Assembly: GCA_050633465.1 (NCBI GenBank)
Contig: JBOEGO010000002.1
Coordinates: 372,001 to 436,000, forward strand
Length of the DNA: 64,000 nt
Direction: 5' to 3'
Origin: UBA3069 sp050633465
Lineage (GTDB): Bacteria > Pseudomonadota > Alphaproteobacteria > Rhodobacterales > Rhodobacteraceae
Of this stretch, positions 49,303-56,462 are shown in pieces. The stretch's first letter is position 1; every line of letters starts with the position of its first letter. The position numbers and the translations under genes were made by a program. The notes under the pieces were generated by a model. That model was not told where the DNA came from. It saw only the letters and a program-made list of their open reading frames with translations, and searched no databases.

Positions 49303-50603
49303 GCGAGACAGGGCAGCAGCCCTCTTACTTGCTGGGGCAGCGGTTGACCCTGCCCTGCGGCGCGGTGCTGCCCAACCGGATTGTGAAATCGGCCATGTCC
49401 GAAGGGCTGGCCGATGGCGCGGGCCGCGCCACGCCACGCCATGCGACCCTGTATAACCGCTGGGGTGCGGGCGGGGCCGGAATGCTGATCACCGGAAATG
49501 TGATGATTGACCGGCAACACCTTGAAAATGCGGGAAATATCTGCATAGACGGACCGCAGGACGACAGCGCCATGAATGCGCTGCGCGCAGTGTCGGCGGC
49601 GGGCAAATCCGCCGGTGCCGTGATGGTGATGCAGTTGAACCATGCCGGGCGGCAGGTGCCACGTGCCATCAATCCGCATCCGAAATCCGCCTCTGATGTC
49701 GCGCTGGTGCTTGGCAAACGCTTTGCCAAACCCACGCCGATGTCCGGCGGCGAAGTCGAAGATGTGATCGCCCGTTTTGTCCATGGTGCCCGCGTGGCGC
49801 AGGACAGCGGGTTTGACGGCGTGCAGGTGCATGGCGCGCATGGCTATCTGGTGTCGCAATTCCTGTCACCGCTGACCAACCGGCGTTCGGACCAATGGGG
49901 CGGGTCGCTGGCCGACCGCGTGCGCCTGCTGCTGGAACTGATCCGCCGCATCCGGTCCGCCTGTGGCACGCGGTTCATTGTCGGGGTCAAATTGAATTCG
50001 GCCGATTTTCAGCGCGGCGGCTTCAGCGAGGATGACAGCGTGCAGGTCGCCGCATGGTTAGAGGGCGCAGGCGCGGATTTCATCGAGGTATCAGGCGGCA
50101 ATTACGAACAGCCCCGCATGATGAATATCGACCGGCTGGACCCGCTGGCAACGCGCCGTGACACCACCCGCCTGCGCGAGGCCTATTTTATGGATTTCGC
50201 CCCGCGTCTGCGCCGTGCGACCGCCCTGCCGATCATGGTCACGGGCGGGTTTCGCACCGCCACGACCATGGCCCGCGCCCTGGTGGACGGGGTCGATCTG
50301 ATCGGGCTGGCGCGTCCCATGACCATGGCCCCCCAATGCCCCGCAACACTGTTAGAGGGGCAGAGCGAACCGTTAAACCGCCGCGAAAGCGATCTGTCGC
50401 TGGGGCCGGGCTGGCTGGGTCCGAATTCGCCGGTATCCATGATACGCGACCTGAATGCGGCAGGCATCATGGCATGGTATACGCAACAGATTACGAATTT
50501 GGCAGATGGCGGCGAACCCGACGGGTCGCTGCCGCTATGGCGTGCGCTACGTGGTTATATCCAAAAGGAAAAATCTGCATTGGCCGCGCTGAAACAAACC
50601 TGA
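49299..50603 (+). CDS. NADH:flavin oxidoreductase, Old Yellow Enzyme family
   Basis: 434 residues. FMN-barrel motifs: LPNRIVKSAMSEGLADGAGR at the start, MVMQLNHAGRQVPRA, DGVQVHGAHGYLVSQFLSPL, TNRRSDQWGGSLADRVRLLL and VTGGFRTATTMARALVDGVD. The family reduces activated C=C bonds, nitro-esters or reactive enones using NAD(P)H. It is translationally coupled to DUF2927 (ATGA). Physiological substrate unknown; a detoxification role fits the surrounding stress genes. Confidence 0.9.
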   Translation: MSETGQQPSYLLGQRLTLPCGAVLPNRIVKSAMSEGLADGAGRATPRHATLYNRWGAGGAGMLITGNVMIDRQHLENAGNICIDGPQDDSAMNALRAVSAAGKSAGAVMVMQLNHAGRQVPRAINPHPKSASDVALVLGKRFAKPTPMSGGEVEDVIARFVHGARVAQDSGFDGVQVHGAHGYLVSQFLSPLTNRRSDQWGGSLADRVRLLLELIRRIRSACGTRFIVGVKLNSADFQRGGFSEDDSVQVAAWLEGAGADFIEVSGGNYEQPRMMNIDRLDPLATRRDTTRLREAYFMDFAPRLRRATALPIMVTGGFRTATTMARALVDGVDLIGLARPMTMAPQCPATLLEGQSEPLNRRESDLSLGPGWLGPNSPVSMIRDLNAAGIMAWYTQQITNLADGGEPDGSLPLWRALRGYIQKEKSALAALKQT

Positions 50604-50651
50604 CACCCTGCGCAAAGGCGCAGCGATTTCACATTGAAAGGACCAACAGAC

Positions 50652-51776
50652 ATGGGCATTTTCGATTTTCTTTCCGGCGAATTTATCGACGTCATCCATT
50701 GGACAGACAACACCCGCGATACCATGGTCTGGCGGTTCGAACGCGAAGCACATGAAATCAAATATGGTGCCAAACTGACCGTGCGCGAAGGGCAAGCCGC
50801 CGTTTTCGTGCACGAGGGGCAGCTGGCCGATGTCTTCACCCCCGGTCTTTATATGTTGGAAACCAACAACATGCCGGTGATGACCACGCTGCAACACTGG
50901 GATCACGGGTTCAAATCGCCCTTCAAATCGGAAATCTATTTCGTCAACACCACGCGGTTTAACGATCTGAAATGGGGCACCAAAAACCCGATCATCTGCC
51001 GCGATCCAGAATTCGGCCCCGTGCGCATCCGCGCCTATGGCACATATTCCGTGCGCGTCACCGATGCCGCCAAATTCCTGACCGAGATCGTCGGCACCGA
51101 CGGCGAATTCACCATGGACGAGATCAGCTTCCAGATCCGCAATATCATCGTGCAGGAGTTTTCCCGCGTGATCGCCAGTTCGGGCATTCCGGTGCTGGAC
51201 ATGGCCGCGAACACCGCCGATCTGGGCAAACTGGTGGCCACGTCCATTTCCGGTGTGATCGCTGAATACGGGCTGACCATCCCGGAATTGTATATTGAAA
51301 ACATAAGCCTACCCCCCGCGGTCGAGGAGGCAATGGACAAGCGCACCTCGATGGGGGTGGTTGGCGATCTGGGCAAGTTCACCCAATACACCGCCGCCGA
51401 GGCCATGAGCGCCGCCGCCAAAAACCCCGCCGGTGGTGGCGGGATGGGCGCCGGTTTGGGCATGGGCATGGGCATGGCGATGGCGCAGCAAATGGCGCAT
51501 CCGCAGGGGCCGTGGGGCACGCGCCCCGATGCCGCGCCTGTGGTGCAGGCACCGCCCCCGCCCCCCCCTGCCGAACACGTCTGGCACATCGCCGAGGGCG
51601 GAAACACCAGCGGCCCGTTTTCAAAGGCCGCGATGGGGCGCAAGGTGTCGGATGGCAGCCTGACCCGCACCACCCATGTCTGGACTCCCGGCCAGGACGG
51701 TTGGAAACTGGCCGAGGATGTGCAGGAACTGGCGCAGCTGTTCACCGTCATGCCCCCGCCCCCGCCCGCCGGATAA
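50652..51776 (+). CDS. SPFH-domain protein with C-terminal GYF_2 domain
   Basis: 374 residues. Residues about 1-240 form an SPFH/virion-core-like domain (DVFTPGLYMLETNNMPVMTT, LQHWDHGFKSPFKSEIYFVN, GPVRIRAYGTYSVRVTDAAK) as in Bacillus YdjI. Then a Gly/Met-rich linker (259-280), a Pro run (300-306) and a GYF_2 domain (about 308-365, HVWHIAEGGNTSGPFSKAAM, then TRTTHVWTPGQDGWK). It ends in PPPPPAG. SPFH proteins assemble into membrane-associated scaffolds, and GYF domains bind proline-rich peptides. The ATG at 50652 lies 48 bp after OYE. Confidence 0.88.
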   Translation: MGIFDFLSGEFIDVIHWTDNTRDTMVWRFEREAHEIKYGAKLTVREGQAAVFVHEGQLADVFTPGLYMLETNNMPVMTTLQHWDHGFKSPFKSEIYFVNTTRFNDLKWGTKNPIICRDPEFGPVRIRAYGTYSVRVTDAAKFLTEIVGTDGEFTMDEISFQIRNIIVQEFSRVIASSGIPVLDMAANTADLGKLVATSISGVIAEYGLTIPELYIENISLPPAVEEAMDKRTSMGVVGDLGKFTQYTAAEAMSAAAKNPAGGGGMGAGLGMGMGMAMAQQMAHPQGPWGTRPDAAPVVQAPPPPPPAEHVWHIAEGGNTSGPFSKAAMGRKVSDGSLTRTTHVWTPGQDGWKLAEDVQELAQLFTVMPPPPPAG

Positions 51777-51809
51777 TCCACGCTTTCGCCCCCGTCAGGA
51801 GCCGCCCCA

Positions 51810-52181
51810 ATGACCCGCGTGCGCCGATCCAGCCAATGCGGCACCTCGCCCGCAGCCACCCGCGCCGAGGCCATCGCCCTTGCCCTGATGGGCGCGGGTG
51901 AAATGCCAGCGGTGCGGCTGGCGGAAAACGCGGTTTGGGATGCACCAAGCGGCGCAATCATGGGCCGCGCCGCGATCATGGCCGCCCGCGCCGCCGCGCC
52001 GCCGCCTGATAAAATCGAACTGGACGAGATCACAACCAAGGGCAAGGCAGGGTCGGTTTCGGGGCGGGTGTTTCGCGCCGGTGCGGCCAGCCTGTTTTGC
52101 CATCTGATCCGCTATACCAATGCCAGCGGCGTGGAAATCGCGCAGCTGGTCAGTTTTGAACACAGCGGAACACGGCGATGA
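51810..52181 (+). CDS. Hypothetical protein between SPFH and zinc-ribbon genes
   Basis: 123 residues, soluble, no signal or membrane helix. It has an Ala-rich N-terminal half (MPAVRLAENAVWDAPSGAIM) and a beta-rich C-terminal half (GSVSGRVFRAGAASLFCHLI, RYTNASGVEIAQLVSFEHSG) that faintly resembles an NTF2-like fold. I do not recognise it confidently. AGGAG lies 9 nt upstream of the ATG. Its stop overlaps the next start (ATGA at 52178), so it is translated with the zinc-ribbon protein and is presumably part of the same complex. Confidence 0.72.
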   Translation: MTRVRRSSQCGTSPAATRAEAIALALMGAGEMPAVRLAENAVWDAPSGAIMGRAAIMAARAAAPPPDKIELDEITTKGKAGSVSGRVFRAGAASLFCHLIRYTNASGVEIAQLVSFEHSGTRR

Positions 52182-53296
52182 CGGACCCGATGCAAGACGC
52201 GCCTAACCCACTGAGCGAACACCACTTTCCCTGCAATCAATGCGGGTCCGACCTGCGCTATGATCCTGATGCGGGGCAATTGGTTTGCGATCACTGCGGC
52301 AATAGCCAGCCCATAGAAGGGAGCAGTCGCAACAGCATCCGCGAGCTGGATTTCCGCACCGCCCTGCGCGATGCCCTGCCCGCGCAGGAAATAGAGGAAA
52401 CCCGCGTCACCCAATGCCCCAACTGCGGTGCGCAGGTCGAATTGGGCGGGGCCGATCACGCCACCGAATGCCCGTTCTGTGCCACCCCCGTGGTGGCCGA
52501 CACCGGCACCCACCGCCATATCAAACCCAAGGGCGTTCTGCCCTTTGCACTGGATGAAACCACCGCGCGCAAATCCATGACCGACTGGCTGGGGCGGCTG
52601 TGGTTCGCACCAAACGGGTTGCAGGAATACGCCCGCAAGGGCCGCAAGATGGATGGCATTTATGTGCCATACTGGACCTATGACGCCGACACGAAATCCA
52701 GCTATCGCGGCGAACGCGGCACGGTCTATTACGAAACCCGCACCGTCATGCGCGACGGCAAACGCAGCACGCAACGCGTTGCGAAAATCCGCTGGTCGCC
52801 TGCCTCGGGTCGGGTGGCGCGGTTTTTTGACGATGTGCTGGTGCTGGCCTCGCGCAGCCTGCCGAAAAAATACACCGATGCCCTGCACCCGTGGGATTTG
52901 TCGGCGTTAGAGCCATACCAGCCCGAATTTCTGGCCGGTTTCCGCGCCGAAGGATACACTGTGGAACTGGACGAGGGCTACGACGAGGCCCGCGCCCATA
53001 TGGCCTCTGTGATCGAACGCGATGTGCGGTTTGATATCGGTGGTGATCGCCAACGCATCCATGCACTGGATACAGCGGTCAGCGATGTGACATTCAAACA
53101 TATCCTGCTGCCGGTCTGGCTGGCCGCTTATAAATATCGCGGCCGCACCTATCGGTTTGTGGTCAACGGCCAAACCGGCCGCGTGCAGGGCGAACGCCCG
53201 TGGTCCGCATGGAAAATCGCCATCGCCGTGGTGCTGGGGCTGATCGTGGCGGGCGGCGTCGGCTATGCCATTGCCCTCAACCAAGGAAACATATGA
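52178..53296 (+). CDS. Double zinc-ribbon, single-pass membrane protein (YdjG-like)
   Basis: 372 residues. Two C4 zinc ribbons: Cys19/22/37/40 (CNQCGSDLRYDPDAG, CDHCG) and Cys80/83/98/101 (CPNCGAQVELG, CPFC). A basic/aromatic domain (about 140-335, MDGIYVPYWTYDADTKSSYR) is followed by one C-terminal membrane helix (345-366). These are often annotated TFIIB-type zinc finger or primosomal protein N'-like. Layout equals Bacillus YdjG, the partner of the SPFH protein YdjI. It overlaps the nitroreductase start by ATGA. Confidence 0.87.
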   Translation: MTDPMQDAPNPLSEHHFPCNQCGSDLRYDPDAGQLVCDHCGNSQPIEGSSRNSIRELDFRTALRDALPAQEIEETRVTQCPNCGAQVELGGADHATECPFCATPVVADTGTHRHIKPKGVLPFALDETTARKSMTDWLGRLWFAPNGLQEYARKGRKMDGIYVPYWTYDADTKSSYRGERGTVYYETRTVMRDGKRSTQRVAKIRWSPASGRVARFFDDVLVLASRSLPKKYTDALHPWDLSALEPYQPEFLAGFRAEGYTVELDEGYDEARAHMASVIERDVRFDIGGDRQRIHALDTAVSDVTFKHILLPVWLAAYKYRGRTYRFVVNGQTGRVQGERPWSAWKIAIAVVLGLIVAGGVGYAIALNQGNI

Positions 53297-53967
53297 TGAC
53301 CCGGATCGAGACATTGGAAACCCTGCTGCACAGCCGCCATTCCTGCCGCGCCTTTCGCCCGGACCAGCTGGATGATACGCTGGTGGAACGCATTGTCGCC
53401 GCTGCGGGGCGCGTGCCCAGCTGGTGCAATGCGCAGCCATGGCAGGTGATCGTGACACGCGGCGCTGAAACAGACCGCTTTCGCGATGTGATCATGCAGG
53501 CCGCGCTGAACAACGCCCCCGAACCCGATGTGCCATGGCCCGAAGCATACGAGGGCGTCTACCGCAGCCGCCGCCGCACCTGCGGGTTTCAACTCTATAA
53601 CGCCGTCGGTATCCCCAAGGAAGACCGCGAAAGCACCCGCCAGCAGATGCTGGAAAACTACCGCCTGTTCGGCGCGCCCCATGTGGCGATTGTCACATCC
53701 GAGGCAAAACTCGGCCCCTACGGCGCGATGGATTGCGGCGGCTTTGTCGCGGCCTTTACTCTGGCGGCAGAGGCCATGGGCGTGGCCAGCATCCCCCAGG
53801 CTGCCGTGGCGGCCTATGGCCCGACGGTGCGCGATTTCTTTGGCATTGATCAGGGTCGCAACATCCTTTGTGCTATTTCACTTGGCTACGCCGACCCCGA
53901 TCACCCCGCCAATAAGTTTCGCACCGAACGCGCCCCGCTGGATCAGGTGCTGGACTGGCGCGGTTAA
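53293..53967 (+). CDS. Nitroreductase-family protein
   Basis: 224 residues. FMN-binding fold: LLHSRHSCRAFRPDQLDDTL, AAGRVPSWCNAQPWQVIVTR, and the C-terminal QGRNILCAISLGYADPDHPA. Members reduce nitroaromatics, enals or quinones with NAD(P)H. The start ATG at 53293 overlaps the stop of the zinc-ribbon gene (ATGA); a longer upstream frame is excluded because it is antisense-like to that gene's 3' part. It continues the redox theme of the OYE gene upstream. Confidence 0.92.
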   Translation: MMTRIETLETLLHSRHSCRAFRPDQLDDTLVERIVAAAGRVPSWCNAQPWQVIVTRGAETDRFRDVIMQAALNNAPEPDVPWPEAYEGVYRSRRRTCGFQLYNAVGIPKEDRESTRQQMLENYRLFGAPHVAIVTSEAKLGPYGAMDCGGFVAAFTLAAEAMGVASIPQAAVAAYGPTVRDFFGIDQGRNILCAISLGYADPDHPANKFRTERAPLDQVLDWRG

Positions 53968-53994
53968 ACCACCAGATACGCAGGAGTCCCCAGA

Positions 53995-54438
53995 ATGCGC
54001 GCCCTCATCCAACGTGTCACCCGTGCCAGCGTCACCGTCGACAATGCCGTAATCGGCGAAACCGGCCCCGGCCTGTTGATCCTGATCTGCGCCATGACGG
54101 GCGACACGGACGACCTGCCCGCCAGGCTGGCCGCAAAAATCACCAAACTGCGCATTTTCAAGGATGAGAGCGGCAAGATGAACCGCTCCTTGATCGACAT
54201 TCAAGGCAGCGCATTGGTGGTGTCGCAATTCACCCTTGCCGCCGACACCAAACGCGGCAACCGCCCCGGATTTTCCACCGCCGCCCCGCCGGATCAGGGG
54301 CGCGCACTGTATGAATCCTTTGCCGCCGAAGTCGCTGCTCTTGGCATTCCCACCCAAACCGGCGCATTCGGGGCTGATATGGCGGTGGAATTGATCAATG
54401 ACGGGCCCGTCACGATCTGGATCGACACGGCGGATTGA
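53995..54438 (+). CDS. dtd: D-aminoacyl-tRNA deacylase
   Basis: 147 residues. Start MRALIQRVTRASVTVDNAVI and the SQFTLAADTKRGNRPGFS and GAFGADMAVELINDGPVTIW motifs (the Gly-cisPro loop) are diagnostic of DTD. It removes D-amino acids (and glycine from tRNA-Ala) from mischarged tRNAs. AGGAG lies upstream of the ATG (CAGGAGTCCCCAGA). Followed by the inverted repeat pair. Confidence 0.97.
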   Translation: MRALIQRVTRASVTVDNAVIGETGPGLLILICAMTGDTDDLPARLAAKITKLRIFKDESGKMNRSLIDIQGSALVVSQFTLAADTKRGNRPGFSTAAPPDQGRALYESFAAEVAALGIPTQTGAFGADMAVELINDGPVTIWIDTAD

Positions 54439-54471
54439 ACGCTGGCAACATCGCTTGCAAAACCAACAGGA

Positions 54472-54556
54472 GCCTCCGGCGGGAGTATTGGAGCCAAGAA
54501 AAAGTCGGGCAGAACCACCCTTCACTTTTTCTTGGTAAAAATACTCTGGGGGAGGC
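54472..54556. repeat. Dispersed repeat, inverted pair (copies B and C)
   Basis: Copy B reads GCCTCC, GAGTATT and CCAAGAAAAAG (54472-54504). Copy C is its inverse, CTTTTTCTTGG, AATACTC and GGAGGC (54525-54556). Together they form an imperfect hairpin with a 20-nt centre. Copy A is at 18421-18452 and a partial copy is upstream of betB. The region 54439-54661 otherwise shows no gene. Confidence 0.75.
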
Positions 54557-54661
54557 GGGTTCCGCAGGAACCGGCCTTTGGGGGCAAAGCCCCCGTCGCC
54601 GATCGCCAGATCGGCCACCGATGATGCCAGCCGGAACGGCTGTCTGCTGGATTACGGCAGG

Positions 54662-55177
54662 TCAGGATTTTTTCACGAATTCAGTCAGGATCACGATGCG
54701 TTGGCCTTCGACGCGGCCTTCGATATGGGCAGCATTGTCGGGGACCAATGCAATACCCCGCACCGCGGTGCCACGTTTGGCGGTAAAGCCCGCGCCCTTG
54801 ACCGGCAGGTCCTTGATCAGCACCACGGTATCGCCCTGCGCCAGCTGTGCGCCGTTGCTATCGCGGTGGATAATTTCGGGTTCTGACGCCAGCCCCGCCT
54901 CGGCCCATGCCTGCACTTCGGGTTCCAGATAGGCGATGTCCAGCAGGTCATTGGCCCATGCGGTGCCCAGCCGTTTCAGCACCCGCCATGCGGTGACTTT
55001 GGTAGCGTCGTCTTCGCTCCAGATGGCATCGTTCAGGCATTGCCAATGAGGGGCATCTGTTGGCCCGCTCACCGCGCCATCCAGACAGGTTTCGCACAGG
55101 GCGATTTCGTCAGTGCGGGGGCCAACGGTGAAATCACTGGCGGGGGTTGATCCGCATAGGGCACAGGGCGTGGACAT
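54662..55177 (-). CDS. PhnA-like (alkylphosphonate-uptake-operon) protein
   Basis: 171 residues. Two zinc-ribbon-like pairs of Cys (CALCGSTPASDF, CETCLDGAVS) and the characteristic PhnA C-terminal domain IHRDSNGAQLAQGDTVVLIK, DLPVKGAGFTAKRGTAVRGI. Despite the historic name, the family's function is not settled; some members hydrolyse phosphonoacetate. The ATG at 55177 follows AAGGAATTGCCCG. It stands apart from the T1SS operon by 75 bp on the same strand. Confidence 0.9.
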   Translation of the reverse strand: MSTPCALCGSTPASDFTVGPRTDEIALCETCLDGAVSGPTDAPHWQCLNDAIWSEDDATKVTAWRVLKRLGTAWANDLLDIAYLEPEVQAWAEAGLASEPEIIHRDSNGAQLAQGDTVVLIKDLPVKGAGFTAKRGTAVRGIALVPDNAAHIEGRVEGQRIVILTEFVKKS

Positions 55178-55252
55178 CGGGCAATTCCTTTTCAATGCAC
55201 AAAGGCCCGCGCCTTATGGGCGGCGGGCCTTGGCTTGTCCATGTGGCATAGA

Positions 55253-56461
55253 TCACGGCTCGCGGAATGCTTCACGCGATTTATACAGCGGTTTCAACAG
55301 GTATTGCAGCACGGTCTTTTCGCCGGTGTGCAATTCCACGGTGCTTTGCATGCCCGGTCGAATCGCCAGTTGCGCCTGGCGTTCTGTCAGATTGTCCATA
55401 TCCACCCGCAGCGTCACCTTATAATGCGCACTGGCATCGGGGTCACGGGCGCGCTCGTCCTTGAAGGTATCCGCCGAAATGAAATCGACCCGCCCCTTGA
55501 GGCTACCAAAGATCGTGTAGTCATAGGCCGAGAGTTTGATCGTCGCCTCCTGGCCGTGGCGCAGGTTGGCGATGTCTTCGGGTTTGATGCGGGCCTCGAC
55601 GAACAGTTCCTCGTCCAGCGGAATGATCTGCGCGATTTCCTCGCCCGGGCGGATCACGCCGCCGATGGTCGTCACACCCAGTTTGTTGACGATGCCGCGC
55701 ATCGGGCTGACCAGAATGGTGCGGTTCAACTGGTCCTGACTGGATTTCAGGTTCTGGCGCAGTGTGGCCAGCTCCTTGAGCGTGTCTGAATATTCCTTGG
55801 CGCGGTCCAGCTCGGCTTGTGTCACGATTTCATCCATGCGGTTTTTCGCATCGGCGTGGGTTTTACGTGAACGGGTGACCTCGATCAGGGCGACCACCTT
55901 TTTCTCTAGCAGGTCCTCTAGCAGGGCGCGTTCTTTCCACGCCTGATCCAGCACGCGCTGCGCGCCTTCGCGACGGGCCACGTAATCGGTTTGCCGAGCC
56001 TGCAACAGGGCGCGTTCTGATGCGACCATTTCCGGGGTGCGTGCCGCCAGATCGGCGGGCACGGTGAAATCCATCATGCCTGCCAGTTCGGCCTCTAGCC
56101 GCAGGCGGCGGATATCATAGGCGGCGATCTGGTCGCGCAGATCATCAACAGACGACTGGAATTGCGTGCCATACAGCCGCGCCAGAACATCGCCCTTTTG
56201 CACGGTGTCGCCCTCTTTGACCAGCAGTTCGGCCAGAATGCCACCTTCGAGGTTTTGAATGATCTGCGGGCGCGAGGAGGATATAAATTCGCCCTCGGCG
56301 CGCACGATTTCATCGACCCATGCCAATGCCGCCCAGATCACGAACAGCCAGACCGTGCCAAAACACAGCCAAATCATCAGGGAGGGGCCGCGCAGTTTGG
56401 CGTTCATCTGGCTGGCCAGATTGCCACCCGTGCCGCCAAGGTTTGTGGTTCCAGCCGCCAT
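55253..56461 (-). CDS. Type I secretion membrane-fusion protein (HlyD family)
   Basis: 402 residues. One N-terminal helix (about 27-48, MIWLCFGTVWLFVIWAALAW) is followed by a lipoyl half (VDEIVRAEGEFISSSRPQII, QNLEGGILAELLVKEGDTVQ), a long coiled coil (about 100-265) and a C-terminal beta-domain ending VELHTGEKTVLQYLLKPLY. This is the HlyD/PrtE layout. It bridges the inner-membrane ABC exporter and the outer-membrane channel. It starts 1 nt after the stop of the ABC gene. Confidence 0.93.
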   Translation of the reverse strand: MAAGTTNLGGTGGNLASQMNAKLRGPSLMIWLCFGTVWLFVIWAALAWVDEIVRAEGEFISSSRPQIIQNLEGGILAELLVKEGDTVQKGDVLARLYGTQFQSSVDDLRDQIAAYDIRRLRLEAELAGMMDFTVPADLAARTPEMVASERALLQARQTDYVARREGAQRVLDQAWKERALLEDLLEKKVVALIEVTRSRKTHADAKNRMDEIVTQAELDRAKEYSDTLKELATLRQNLKSSQDQLNRTILVSPMRGIVNKLGVTTIGGVIRPGEEIAQIIPLDEELFVEARIKPEDIANLRHGQEATIKLSAYDYTIFGSLKGRVDFISADTFKDERARDPDASAHYKVTLRVDMDNLTERQAQLAIRPGMQSTVELHTGEKTVLQYLLKPLYKSREAFREP

Positions 56462-56462
56462 A

